From Chersky-265 sp035275285 (GTDB lineage Bacteria; Fibrobacterota; Fibrobacteria; UBA11236), in NCBI GenBank assembly GCA_035275285.1, contig DATENA010000068.1, positions 1 to 64,000 of the forward strand: 64,000 nt of DNA, read 5' to 3'. The translations under genes and the position numbers were made by a program. Below are positions 26,942 through 34,768 of the stretch, one piece after another. Position 1 is the first letter of the stretch. Every line of letters begins with the position of its first letter. Under the pieces are notes generated by a model that was not told the DNA's origin, made no database searches, and saw nothing but the letters and a program-made list of their open reading frames with translations.

Positions 26942-27499
26942 TTAGGCGGTCGCCGGGCGGGCATGGCCGCCGCGGTAGCCGCGCAGGTTGAAGGAAATGA
27001 TGATGTACGCGATGCCCGAAATCAAGGCGTAGATGCCCACGAACAGGGCGATGGACAGCAGGCCCCAACCCGGGTGGGCCAACAGCATCCCCCCCAGGAG
27101 GATCCCGGCCGCGCCGGCGAGCAGCAGCATCCAATCGATCCCGCCTTCCCTGCGATGGACGATGGCTTGGTAGAGATGGACCCCTCCCATGACCACGGCC
27201 CAGACGGCGGCCAGCGAGAGCAGGACCAACGTCGTGAACATGGGCAGGGCGAAGGCGATGATCCCGACCGCGATGCTCAGCAGGCCCGCCAGCGCCATCC
27301 AATATTGCTTGAGGGAAAACCCCAGGTAAACGGCCAGGCCGCCTTCGATCACTTCATAGAAACCGAAGAGCAGCGCCAAGGCCAGCAATCCGATTCCCGG
27401 AGACATGATGGCCATGATCCCGAACACGACTCCCACTATCCCTCGCAACAGCAGCACCCACCGGGAGGCCGCCTGATTCATGATTCCGTACCCGTCCAT
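26942..27499 (-). CDS. hdeD: HdeD/DUF308 family membrane protein
   Basis: This 185-residue protein has about six membrane helices arranged as three pairs (WVLLLRGIVGVVFGIMAI, LLALALLFGFYEVIEGGLAVYL and so on), the DUF308 pattern of HdeD. HdeD is linked to acid and general stress in enterobacteria. The ATG at 27499 is preceded by AGGAGG at 27505-27510, which fixes the start. The last residues are polar and basic. It is monocistronic, and the region ahead leads into the toxin-antitoxin promoter. Confidence 0.88.
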   Translation of the reverse strand: MDGYGIMNQAASRWVLLLRGIVGVVFGIMAIMSPGIGLLALALLFGFYEVIEGGLAVYLGFSLKQYWMALAGLLSIAVGIIAFALPMFTTLVLLSLAAVWAVVMGGVHLYQAIVHRREGGIDWMLLLAGAAGILLGGMLLAHPGWGLLSIALFVGIYALISGIAYIIISFNLRGYRGGHARPATA

Positions 27500-27600
27500 G
27501 GTACCCTCCTTTTGAACGATTTACCGATCGGCATGGATAGCCTATCCAATGAATAACGCATTTTTTCGGGAAAAGAGCATGCGGCGGCGAACTCGCCAAG

Positions 27601-27628
27601 TGCGTCCGATTTCTTGCGTCCGATTTCT
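27601..27628. repeat. two tandem copies of a 14-base repeat
   Basis: TGCGTCCGATTTCT occurs twice in a row (27601-27614 and 27615-27628), directly before the -35 box of the toxin-antitoxin promoter. It could be a regulator site or a replication slip. Confidence 0.8.
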
Positions 27629-27656
27629 TGACCGAAATTCAAAAAAGGAGTATAAT
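27628..27656 (+). promoter_or_regulatory. sigma-70 promoter of the phd/vapC pair
   Basis: TTGACC at 27628-27633 and TATAAT at 27651-27656 are separated by 17 bases, a near-ideal housekeeping promoter. The spacer is AT-rich. It points at the antitoxin gene starting at 27694. Confidence 0.85.
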
Positions 27657-27669
27657 CTAGACTGTCTAG
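27657..27669 (+). promoter_or_regulatory. palindromic operator overlapping the transcription start
   Basis: CTAGAC-T-GTCTAG is a perfect inverted repeat around one central base and touches the -10 box. Its position over the start site fits an autorepressor site for the Phd-type antitoxin. Confidence 0.7.
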
Positions 27670-27693
27670 CTTGAATTCAAATCGAGGTGATTT

Positions 27694-27933
27694 ATGACAT
27701 GGCAGCTTCAGGAAGCGAAAAACAAACTCAGCGAGGTCGTGGATCAAGCCGTCAAGAATGGGCCTCAAGAGATAACCCGGCATGGGAAAAAAACCGCCGT
27801 AATCCTTTCCATGAAGGATTACCGTAATCTCCTCGGCCGGAAAGGCAATCTGGCCGACTTTTTCCGCGGCTCCCCCCTCGGACAAATCCCCTTCGGGCGG
27901 AACAAAGACCTTCCCAGGAGCGTGGAGCTGTGA
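27694..27933 (+). CDS. Phd/YefM-family antitoxin
   Basis: The 79-residue product has the family N-terminus WQLQEAKNKLSEVVDQAVKNGPQEITRHGKKTAVILSMKDYRNL. This part folds as the DNA-binding dimer; the C-terminal end (ADFFRGSPLGQ...LPRSVEL) should wrap the toxin. A GAGGTGA sequence precedes the ATG. The stop overlaps the toxin start (GTGA at 27930-27933). It probably represses its own promoter by binding the 27657-27669 palindrome. Confidence 0.9.
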   Translation: MTWQLQEAKNKLSEVVDQAVKNGPQEITRHGKKTAVILSMKDYRNLLGRKGNLADFFRGSPLGQIPFGRNKDLPRSVEL

Positions 27934-28352
27934 AGTACTTGTTGGACACTTGCTTGGTTTCGGAATTGGTCAGGAAAAAACCGAACCCCAAAGTCGTGAA
28001 ATGGGTATCGGAATGCGATGAAGAGCTGACGTTCTTAAGCGTGCTTACCTTGGGTGAAATCCAAAAAGGCATTGCCAAGCTCGGGGATAGGAAAAGAAAG
28101 TCCGCATTGCAGATGTGGTTGGATTCCGACCTGCGCATCCGATTCGAAACGAGGATCCTCCCGGTTACTGAAGACGTCGCGCAAACGTGGGGCGTTCTTC
28201 AAGGAGAAGCGGAAACGAAAGGAATCGGCATTCCGACCGTGGATGGTTTATTGGGCGCTACGGCAATCACCCACAATCTGACCGTGGTAACGAGAAACAC
28301 GATAGACATCGCCAAAACCGGGGCCAAGATCCTGGATCCCTGGAATTCCTGA
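27930..28352 (+). CDS. VapC-type PIN-domain toxin
   Basis: The 140-residue product starts with GTG inside the antitoxin stop. It shows the PIN acidic residues: Asp6 in YLLDTCLVSE with Glu12, Glu in TLGEIQKG, Asp in PTVDGLLGATAI, and Asp near VVTRNTIDI. It most resembles FitB-like PIN RNases, which cleave RNA unless bound by the antitoxin. The pair has lower GC than its neighbours, which fits recent transfer. Confidence 0.9.
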   Translation: MKYLLDTCLVSELVRKKPNPKVVKWVSECDEELTFLSVLTLGEIQKGIAKLGDRKRKSALQMWLDSDLRIRFETRILPVTEDVAQTWGVLQGEAETKGIGIPTVDGLLGATAITHNLTVVTRNTIDIAKTGAKILDPWNS

Positions 28353-28466
28353 CTCTCCTGTCCTCCATTGCCCCGGGAACGCCATGGCCGCCCGCTTTTC
28401 GCCTTGGGCGCCGGTCGCCCGCGGGAAATAGGGTCCGCGCGGAAAGCGGGTTTCCGGAAGCGACGC

Positions 28467-28841
28467 CTACAGGCTTGAGACGGCGCGTTGGACCGCCGTC
28501 CGCAAATGCTGCAGGTCGAACGGCTTGGAAAGGAATTGCGCGTCCCATTCGAGGATCAGGTCGGCGATTTCCTTGGTAGGGGCGAATCCGGACACGAAAA
28601 TGATCTTCACGTCCTGGTTTTCGGACTTGATGGATTTGGCCATTTCGATCCCATCCATGATCGGCATCTGCACGTCGGTGACCAGGACCGAAATCGGCTC
28701 CCCGGAATTCCGGAACAGGTCCAGTCCTTCCCGGCCGTTGGTCGAGGTCAGGACCGGATATCCGGAACCCTGGATGACCAGGGAAGCCAGGTTCAGAACC
28801 GACGGTTCATCATCTACGACAAGGATAGGGGCCAAATTCAT
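28467..28841 (-). CDS. single-domain response regulator
   Basis: The 124-residue receiver domain has VVDDEP (8-13), phospho-acceptor Asp56 in VLVTDVQMPIMDG, IIFVSGF with the conserved Ser, and LSKPFDL with the conserved Lys. There is no output domain. No kinase is adjacent. A partner could be any hybrid kinase in the genome. The start is followed closely by DEPSV as usual, so it is secure. Confidence 0.9.
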   Translation of the reverse strand: MNLAPILVVDDEPSVLNLASLVIQGSGYPVLTSTNGREGLDLFRNSGEPISVLVTDVQMPIMDGIEMAKSIKSENQDVKIIFVSGFAPTKEIADLILEWDAQFLSKPFDLQHLRTAVQRAVSSL

Positions 28842-28926
28842 GGTTCCAAATTAGTTTCATGGTTCCAAATTAGTTCATACCGGGGTGAAAGAGTACAAAA
28901 CCCGTTGTTTCCGGGACCCAATAACC

Positions 28927-30147
28927 TCAAGTTTCGGCCAATTTCCCTTTCAGGAAATCCAATTCCGCTTTGGAGGCGGTCAATCCCAGGGCGGCGGAAA
29001 AATGCTCGCGCGCCAGGCCCTTCTCCCCGGTGCGGGAATACAGCTCCCCGAGGGTGGCGTGCAGCAGGTAATACCCTTTTAGGCGGGGATGGGCTTTCAA
29101 CCCGTTCAGCATGGCTATGGCCGCTTCCGGCCCCTGCGTTTGCGACAGGATGATCGCCCGGTTCAATCCGATGATGGGGTTGTCCTTCATTTCCGCCAGC
29201 ACCGCATAGAACCGATCGATGACCTCCCAACGGGTCGAGCCGAAATCCTTCGCCGAGCAATGCTCGGCCGCGATTCCGGCCTCCAGATGGTACTCGGAGA
29301 GCGCCTCCCCTTGCGCCGCCTCGGACAGGTAGAAATGCCCCCGGCGGATGAGTTCCCGGTTCCACAAGGAGCGGTCCTGCCGGTGGAAGATCACCAAGGC
29401 GCCTTTATCGTCGATGCGGCTGTCGAAGCGGGCGGCATGGAAACACATCAGGCTCATCAGGGCCAGGGAAGCCCTTTGCCCCGGAAAGCCCTCGATGACG
29501 AGCCCGCACAACCGCATGGCCTCGCCGCAGAGATCCTTGCGGATGAGGAAATCGGGATGGGAGGAATTGTAGCCCTCGTTGAAAAGGAGGTAAATGCAGG
29601 TATGCACGCTTTTGATGCGTTCCCCGAACGATTCGTCCGCGGGGATTTCCAGCGGAAGGTTCCGCCTTTTGAATTCCCGCTTGGCTCGCAGCAGCCGTTT
29701 GTTCACCGCGGCTTCGTTGGAAAGCATGGCGCTCGCGATCTCCTGCGCGCCGAAGCCGCACAGGATCTTCAGCGTCAGCGCCAGCCTGGATTCCGGGGGC
29801 AGGCTCGGGTGGCAGCAGACGAAGAACATCCGCAGCATGGAATCGCCTATCTGCTCTTCCCGGAAAGACCCCTCCAATTCCTCCGGCCCGGGAAGATGGA
29901 GTTCGATGGCCTGCGCATGCCGTTCCAGGAATCGATCCCGCTTGAGCCGGTTGAGCGCCTTGCGCTTGGCCACGGTCATGACCCAGGCGCTGGGATTGTC
30001 GGGAATGGCCCCGAAACTCCATCGATTGAAGGCTTCGAGCAAGGTCTCCTGCACCACGTCTTCCGCCAATTGGAGATTGCCGATCCCGAAGATCTTGGTC
30101 AGGAGGGACACGATCCTTCCCGCTTCATGGCGGAAAAAATGTTCCAT
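28927..30147 (-). CDS. ECF sigma factor with DUF6596 C-terminal domain
   Basis: A 406-residue sigma factor of the long ECF group linked to YCII proteins. Region 2 is seen in EAGRIVSLLTKIFG...LAEDVVQETLLEAFNRW and AWVMTVAKRKALNRLKR. Region 4 is LTLKILCGFGAQEIASAMLSNEAAVNKRLLRAKR. The DUF6596 part follows (YLLFNEGYNSSH, LCGEAMRLCGLV, SLMCFHAARFDSR, RWEVIDRFYAVL, PIIGLNRAIILSQ...GPEAAIAML, then a TPR-like end). The ATG at 30147 fits the usual domain start; the frame extends further up as a Gly/Pro string. It lies 62 bases after the YCII gene on the same strand, its typical neighbour. Confidence 0.9.
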   Translation of the reverse strand: MEHFFRHEAGRIVSLLTKIFGIGNLQLAEDVVQETLLEAFNRWSFGAIPDNPSAWVMTVAKRKALNRLKRDRFLERHAQAIELHLPGPEELEGSFREEQIGDSMLRMFFVCCHPSLPPESRLALTLKILCGFGAQEIASAMLSNEAAVNKRLLRAKREFKRRNLPLEIPADESFGERIKSVHTCIYLLFNEGYNSSHPDFLIRKDLCGEAMRLCGLVIEGFPGQRASLALMSLMCFHAARFDSRIDDKGALVIFHRQDRSLWNRELIRRGHFYLSEAAQGEALSEYHLEAGIAAEHCSAKDFGSTRWEVIDRFYAVLAEMKDNPIIGLNRAIILSQTQGPEAAIAMLNGLKAHPRLKGYYLLHATLGELYSRTGEKGLAREHFSAALGLTASKAELDFLKGKLAET

Positions 30148-30209
30148 TCGGAATCCGGAACGGTCCCCGGATCCGGGCCGTCCCGGACCGGGGGCTCCGC
30201 CGGGACCCG

Positions 30210-30545
30210 CTACATCTTCCCTAATTTCCGGACCTCCAATTGGCAATGGTCGATCAGCGGGCACTCCTTCGCGAACTCCACCGCCTCGTCATAATCCTTG
30301 GCCAGGACGATGACGTACCCGCCGATGATTTCCTTGGATTCCAGGAAAGGGCCATCGGTGAGAACCGTTTTCTTGTCCTTCACCAGGCGTCCGGTGCCGG
30401 GTTCCAGCGGCGCCCCGCCCTTGTAGCGGCCCGCCTGGGTCATTTTCTCCATCCAGGGACGGTACGCGTTCATGCGCTTTTCCATGGTTTCCGGCGTGAC
30501 GTTCGCATAATCGTAGCCCTTGATCACCAACATGAAATCTTCCAT
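30210..30545 (-). CDS. YCII-related domain protein
   Basis: The 111-residue product is a YCII-like protein: MEDFMLVIKGYDYA, WMEKMTQAGRYKGGAPLEP, TDGPFLESKEIIGGYVIVLAKDYDEAVEFAKECP. The ferredoxin-like fold with the GPF-ESKE-IGGY motif is the usual companion of DUF6596 sigma factors. The ATG at 30545 follows AAGGAGAGCG, so the 15 residues upstream in frame are not used. The pair may be an input-sensing unit for the sigma factor. Confidence 0.9.
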   Translation of the reverse strand: MEDFMLVIKGYDYANVTPETMEKRMNAYRPWMEKMTQAGRYKGGAPLEPGTGRLVKDKKTVLTDGPFLESKEIIGGYVIVLAKDYDEAVEFAKECPLIDHCQLEVRKLGKM

Positions 30546-30786
30546 TTCGCTCTCCTTGTTCAGGGGTTCAAGGCCCAGTATCGGGCCCATTATCCCTATG
30601 ACAATCGGGATTGCCCGTTCAGGACACTTTTTTTCGGCCGCCCGTCGGATGCCTTCGCAAACTTAGCTGAAATCCCCTGAAATGGCGATTTCCCCGCATT
30701 TTTGCTGAATTATCCGCCCTCATTTAAACCCCTCGAAATTCCCTTTACTGAATGCTTGGACCGCCTGGGGCGGCCTCGAAGCCGGC

Positions 30787-30815
30787 TTGACTGACCATGG
30801 GCCAGAATGTACACT
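30787..30815 (+). promoter_or_regulatory. sigma-70 promoter of the second phd/vapC pair
   Basis: TTGACT at 30787-30792 and TACACT at 30810-30815 are 17 bases apart, aimed at the antitoxin gene at 30848. The 200 bases upstream to the YCII gene show no gene. Confidence 0.7.
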
Positions 30816-30834
30816 AGAGTACAGAAATCTGTAC
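30808..30834 (+). promoter_or_regulatory. GTAC-based inverted-repeat operator
   Basis: GTACAGA-AA-TCTGTAC (30819-30834) is a perfect palindrome with a 2-base centre, and TGTAC...GTACA (30808-30823) forms a second one that shares the middle half-site. Three GTAC half-sites overlap the -10 box and start, as expected for antitoxin autorepression. Confidence 0.7.
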
Positions 30835-30847
30835 AGAAGGGGAAATC

Positions 30848-31078
30848 ATGAAAACGACCAACTTTACCGAGTTCCGCAAGCATGCAGCCGAGTTCCTGGA
30901 TGAGGTTGAAAAGGGCGAGGTCGTCCGGATCTTGAGACACGGCAAAGCCGTGGCCGATATCAGCCCCATTCCTGTGGAGGATAAACCCTCCTGGAAAAAG
31001 GCGCCGCCCCGGATCCCTTTGAGCGGCGCCTCCCTGTCCAAGGCCATCCTGCAAAACCGGAAAGACGCCGCCAGGTGA
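30848..31078 (+). CDS. Phd/YefM-family antitoxin
   Basis: The 76-residue product starts MKTTNFTEFRKHAAEFLDEVEKGEVVRILRHGK, the Phd/YefM DNA-binding part, followed by VADISPIP and a toxin-binding tail. GAAGGGGAA precedes the ATG. It overlaps the toxin start (GTGA at 31075-31078). It differs clearly from the antitoxin at 27.7 kb, so the two modules are not recent duplicates. Confidence 0.9.
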   Translation: MKTTNFTEFRKHAAEFLDEVEKGEVVRILRHGKAVADISPIPVEDKPSWKKAPPRIPLSGASLSKAILQNRKDAAR

Positions 31079-31491
31079 AGGTCTTCTTCGACTCTTCGGC
31101 CTTGGTCAAAAGGTATGTCCCCGAAAAAGGAACGGATGCGGTCTTGTCCCTTTGTGAAAAGGCCGGCGAGCTGGGGTTATCCGTGATCTGCTATCCGGAA
31201 ATCATCTCCGCCCTGTGCCGGTTGCGTCGGGAAAAGCGGATTGAAGGCGCTCAGTACGTGACCGCCAAGCGGGGTATCGCCCAGGATCTGCGGGACGCGG
31301 CCTTGTGCAATATCACGGAGACGACGGTGCTTCAATCCATCCTCCTTCTCGAGGAGAACACCTTGCGGGCCATGGATGCCTTCCACGTAGCCGCCGCTTT
31401 GGAATGGGAGGCGGATCTCTTCGTCTCCAGCGATCTCCATCAGATCAAGGCAGCCAAAAAGGCGGGGCTTGCGGTCCGGTCGGTTCCTTGA
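31075..31491 (+). CDS. VapC-type PIN-domain toxin
   Basis: The 138-residue product starts with GTG (MKVFFDSSALVKRYVPEKG). Asp6, Glu near YPEIISAL, Asp in RAMDAFHVAAAL and Asp in LFVSSDLHQIKAA are the PIN-domain acidic residues. The 'SSALVKRY' opening is typical of a large VapC subgroup. The RNase target is unknown. Its 3' end overlaps a minus-strand remnant. Confidence 0.9.
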   Translation: MKVFFDSSALVKRYVPEKGTDAVLSLCEKAGELGLSVICYPEIISALCRLRREKRIEGAQYVTAKRGIAQDLRDAALCNITETTVLQSILLLEENTLRAMDAFHVAAALEWEADLFVSSDLHQIKAAKKAGLAVRSVP

Positions 31492-31661
31492 ATCCGAGTC
31501 TTGATGAAGTTTTTCGAAACGCATTTGCGCCCCTTGGAGCGGCTGCTTGGTCCGGCGGGGAGCTTTTTCCAACCCTCGCCAAGCGCTTCTTTTTCAGACA
31601 CGGGGATGGCATCCTTGATCGCGTCGGCGACGTCTTTGGGGGCGGGCGAATATTTCTTCAT
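31440..31661 (-). pseudogene. small ORF after the BrnT-like remnant
   Basis: This 73-codon frame begins 4 bases after the stop of the BrnT-like fragment, the spacing expected of an antitoxin in a brnTA operon. The first 40 residues (MKKYSPAPKDVADAIKDAIP...GWKKLP) could be a short antitoxin-like segment, but I do not recognise a BrnA domain. The end runs into the vapC gene on the other strand, so it is probably degraded. Confidence 0.3.
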
Positions 31662-31665
31662 GGTC

Positions 31666-31860
31666 TTACCGAATTATCATACCGGGCCTGGCCGTCGCGC
31701 CAGCCTCCGCAAATGCGGTGTCGTGCTTATCGTTATTGGCTTCATCCTTGGTGCCGTCCCAGATGAAATGAAGCACGGTTCCGTCTGGGCAGGTGTGGGA
31801 GTGATACATCCCTTGGTTCACCGTAAAAAGCGTCTGGCCGGGAAACGGATCAAGGGGCAA
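31666..31860 (-). pseudogene. BrnT-like toxin remnant
   Basis: The frame contains LHFIWDGTKDEANNDKHDTAFAEA, which matches the BrnT core F-WD-xK-xxN-xKH-xxFxEA. After this it stops within 11 residues, although BrnT normally continues for some 50 more, so the RNase is truncated. It lies in the 447-base stretch between vapC and the PhoX-like gene, which otherwise shows no intact gene; its AT-rich end (31870-31930) may hold a promoter. Confidence 0.5.
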
Positions 31861-31938
31861 AGGGCGCGTACTTCATTTTTAATTCAAGTTTTGAAAACTG
31901 GAATGGATCTTAAAATGCATTCTAAATAGTGATTCCAA

Positions 31939-34083
31939 TCAGGGTACTGTATGCAACAATAGCAACTGCCCACCCTGCACCAGGTTCTGCCCTTTCGGCA
32001 CTTCCTGGAGGGTCCCCACCGCCGGATCGGCAACGCTATGGGCCTGCACGTTGATCAGAAAGGCCCCGGCGCCGAATGCCGCCGAAGCATCGATCACACC
32101 ACTGGTTTCCCACGCGTTTTTCAGTCCATCGGGCCGCAATGCGGCAGGCACCGCCGTAACGTCCACTTCGGCCAGCTTGGCCAAGCTCCGCTGTGCGATA
32201 TCCATCATCCATACCGCCGGCGGCCGGTGCATGGCCAGATTGAAATCCTCGCAGATTACCATCTTGCCCGAAGCGGTGACGTCGATATTGTCCGGGCTGA
32301 CGAAGCCGGTCGCCGAGTCTCCCTGGGCGATGATTTCCAGCTTCGGCGGGTTGCCGGCACTGAGCGGATCGGTCGGATCGAAGCTCAATTTGTAGATGCG
32401 GCCCAGGCGGTTGCGGGAAGACCTGGGATCCCCCGTGGTCGCGAAGTAAAAGACGCCTTTGGCATTGCGGTCGTAAGTCCCATCCTCGATGCGGTCGAAG
32501 TTGAAGGAACTGTCCTTGCCGTCCGCGCTGACGGCGCTCCAAGCCTGCAAGGTGGCCGCGGAAACGGAAGCCAGGGGAGAAGCCGGGGATGAAGACGTGG
32601 CGCTGCCGGGCCGTCCCCGCAGCGGGTCCACCCAGCGCCCTGGCAGCGTGCCCGCGGTAAACCCGCCTTCGTCCCTCTTTCCGGTGGTGGCGAAGACGTA
32701 CAGCTTTCCCCCGGCCAAACCGTTCTCGTAAATCGGGTCCGGCGTGCGCAGATCGCGGAGTTTGCGGCCCACGTACAGGTAAAGCTGGCTTTCCCGGGCC
32801 GGACCTTCTTCCAAGGCGAAGGCCACGGTGCGGTTGGAATCCAGGGTGGGCACCACGACGATGTTTTCGAAAGCCATTTTGCCGAAATCGGAAAGGAGAG
32901 TCGCCTTGTTGTTCACGATGGCCACGGCCTGGGGGCCCGAGCGGGAAAAGGCGAGCGAGTCGGGGGATTCCTCGCCGGTCAGGTAGATGGGAACCGACAA
33001 TCCCTGGGCCGGTCCGGCCAGGAAGCCGGAACAGAAGCGGCTGAAGGTTCCCGGAGTAGCGGAAATGTTACCTAAGGTGTAGGCGGATTCGAAGGCATAA
33101 CGGCCGGAATGCACCCGGGCCGTCGCCTTGTCCAGGATGTATTCCGATATATAGGCTCCCTGTCTGGCCGGGCCGGTGACCAAGGCATGGGTCGACTCCG
33201 TGGAGGTGATTTCGTGGTTCATCACCAGGCGGAGGGTTTTGCCGTCGCCGGGATACAGTCCTAGGCCATCGGGTATGCCGCCCATGCGGAAGGCCTGGAG
33301 GGTATCGCCGGTCATGGGGACGCTTTCCCCCACGGTCAACAGGGGCGTAATGCGGACGCCCGGGCCGATGGCCTTGAGGTAGGGAGGATCGTCGGTTTGC
33401 ACGGAGATCAGGCTGTCCGGAACGAGCACCAGCCCGGGAAGGGTATCGTTCTCCACCAGGACTTCTTGCCGGACGCTCCGGTAGCCGGATTTGGATACCA
33501 GCAGGGTATCGACGTCCGTGGCCGCCACCTTGGCGAGTTGGTTCAAGGGCACCTGGACGAGTTTCAGGCCGGGCGCGCCGGTTTTCTTCCCGATGAAAGG
33601 GATCCTATGGTAATAGGAGCGCGGGCCGATTTCCAGGCGCATGCCGTAAACGCCTATCTTCAGTTGGCTTCTCATGCCCGCCAGGGGCGAAAGCCCGTAC
33701 AGGCCGCGCGCCAGGTCCTGATCGAGGACCCGGGCGACTTCGCGGCCCGCGAAATCGAACACGGTGAGCCGGACGTGGGCGCGGAGCGTCAGCACGTGGA
33801 AAGCCAGCTTTTGGCCTTCCACCTGGAACAGGTCCTCGGGGCGGACCCTCCGGTCCGAGGAGAGGGGGCTCTCCAGCCGGAAAACCCCGGAACCATCGGT
33901 GATGGCCGCGATCCGCTTTTGCTTGAGCTGCACGGTAACGCCCGGGAGCGGGCGGCCGGCTAGGTCCACGACGGAGCCCAGCATGCGGGAAGGCGTTTCG
34001 GAGGGTGCCGAGCCCTGGGCCCGGGAAATAAGGCAGGCAGCCAGGATCGCAAATGGAATGAGTCGGGAGTTCATGAGGTTCAT
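31939..34083 (-). CDS. PhoX-like (DUF839) secreted phosphatase-family protein
   Basis: The 714-residue product has a signal peptide (about 1-24), then a carboxypeptidase-regulatory-like domain (MLGSVVDLAGRPLPGVTVQL). A beta segment with FDFAGREVARVLDQDL comes next, like a sorting domain placed internally. From about residue 235 it is PhoX/DUF839: LRLVMNHEITSTESTHALVTGPARQG, RFCSGFLA, YLTGEESPDS, NFDRIEDGTYD, FVSPDNIDVTASGKMVICEDFN. PhoX enzymes are Ca/Fe alkaline phosphatases; Glu and Cys residues of the family are visible. This one may be a phosphatase or only share the propeller. It is downstream of the surface protein and TonB receptor genes on the same strand. Confidence 0.82.
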   Translation of the reverse strand: MNLMNSRLIPFAILAACLISRAQGSAPSETPSRMLGSVVDLAGRPLPGVTVQLKQKRIAAITDGSGVFRLESPLSSDRRVRPEDLFQVEGQKLAFHVLTLRAHVRLTVFDFAGREVARVLDQDLARGLYGLSPLAGMRSQLKIGVYGMRLEIGPRSYYHRIPFIGKKTGAPGLKLVQVPLNQLAKVAATDVDTLLVSKSGYRSVRQEVLVENDTLPGLVLVPDSLISVQTDDPPYLKAIGPGVRITPLLTVGESVPMTGDTLQAFRMGGIPDGLGLYPGDGKTLRLVMNHEITSTESTHALVTGPARQGAYISEYILDKATARVHSGRYAFESAYTLGNISATPGTFSRFCSGFLAGPAQGLSVPIYLTGEESPDSLAFSRSGPQAVAIVNNKATLLSDFGKMAFENIVVVPTLDSNRTVAFALEEGPARESQLYLYVGRKLRDLRTPDPIYENGLAGGKLYVFATTGKRDEGGFTAGTLPGRWVDPLRGRPGSATSSSPASPLASVSAATLQAWSAVSADGKDSSFNFDRIEDGTYDRNAKGVFYFATTGDPRSSRNRLGRIYKLSFDPTDPLSAGNPPKLEIIAQGDSATGFVSPDNIDVTASGKMVICEDFNLAMHRPPAVWMMDIAQRSLAKLAEVDVTAVPAALRPDGLKNAWETSGVIDASAAFGAGAFLINVQAHSVADPAVGTLQEVPKGQNLVQGGQLLLLHTVP

Positions 34084-34139
34084 ATAAGTTCGGCAGGTTC
34101 GCTTAAAACAGGGGATGGCCGCTACGCTGCGGAAAAAAA

Positions 34140-34733
34140 TTAATCCTTTACTCCTTTTCCACCCTTATTGTCTTCGAACCCCCAGATCTTGCACCCTTGC
34201 GGATCCACGTAGATGCTTTGCACGAAAAAGATGCGCTGCTCCGAGTTCGCCGTCCAATCCTTGACTTGGATCTCGATGGCGCGCAGGATTTTTCCGCCCC
34301 CTTCCACCGGCACCGGAGGTTTGGTGGCTTTCCAGGAAAGCAACTCGAGGTTTTTTCCGCCATATTTTCCCAAGCTGCGATACATTAATTTCCCATTGTC
34401 CATGTAGTAGAATTCCCGGGCGAAATTCACTTGGGCCTCGCCGGCGTTTTTCCCCTCGGGGGTTTTCAGGTAAATGTCCTTGAGTTGTTCGGGGTTGGGG
34501 CTCATCAGGATCAGGCCCAGGGTGTCCCGGTTTTTCAGCCGGGCTATGGCATTGCGTAAGAGCTGGTCGGGCGAACGCGCGACCCGGCCCAAGCGGGGAA
34601 TACTGTCTTCGAGGATGGAAGAAGAGGCCGGGAGCGGCCCGGGGGTCCCCCGGACGCTCCCGACGGAAAAGAGCAAAAGGCCGCCTGAAAGGGAGAGGAG
34701 CGCGAACGCTTTCCGGAGGGTCGTCGTTTCCAT
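34140..34733 (-). CDS. small exported protein of unknown function
   Basis: The 197-residue product from the ATG at 34733 (preceded by AAGGGGAAC) has a signal peptide, TLRKAFALLSLSGGLLLFSVGSVRG. The mature part contains LLRNAIARLKNRDTLGLILMSPN, FAREFYYMDNGKLMYRS and RIFFVQSIYVDP. The order of an N-terminal helix followed by beta strands loosely recalls periplasmic lipoprotein-carrier-like folds, which I cannot confirm. It lies 35 bases after the large surface protein gene and is probably co-transcribed. Confidence 0.6.
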   Translation of the reverse strand: METTTLRKAFALLSLSGGLLLFSVGSVRGTPGPLPASSSILEDSIPRLGRVARSPDQLLRNAIARLKNRDTLGLILMSPNPEQLKDIYLKTPEGKNAGEAQVNFAREFYYMDNGKLMYRSLGKYGGKNLELLSWKATKPPVPVEGGGKILRAIEIQVKDWTANSEQRIFFVQSIYVDPQGCKIWGFEDNKGGKGVKD

Positions 34734-34768
34734 GTTCCCCTTGTTCCTTTCAGGCAAAGCCATCGGAT

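Noticed and set aside
24600..27302. 900-codon minus-strand frame opposite the debranching enzyme
   Set aside because: Composition is typical antisense GC shadow, and it would also overlap hdeD in another phase.
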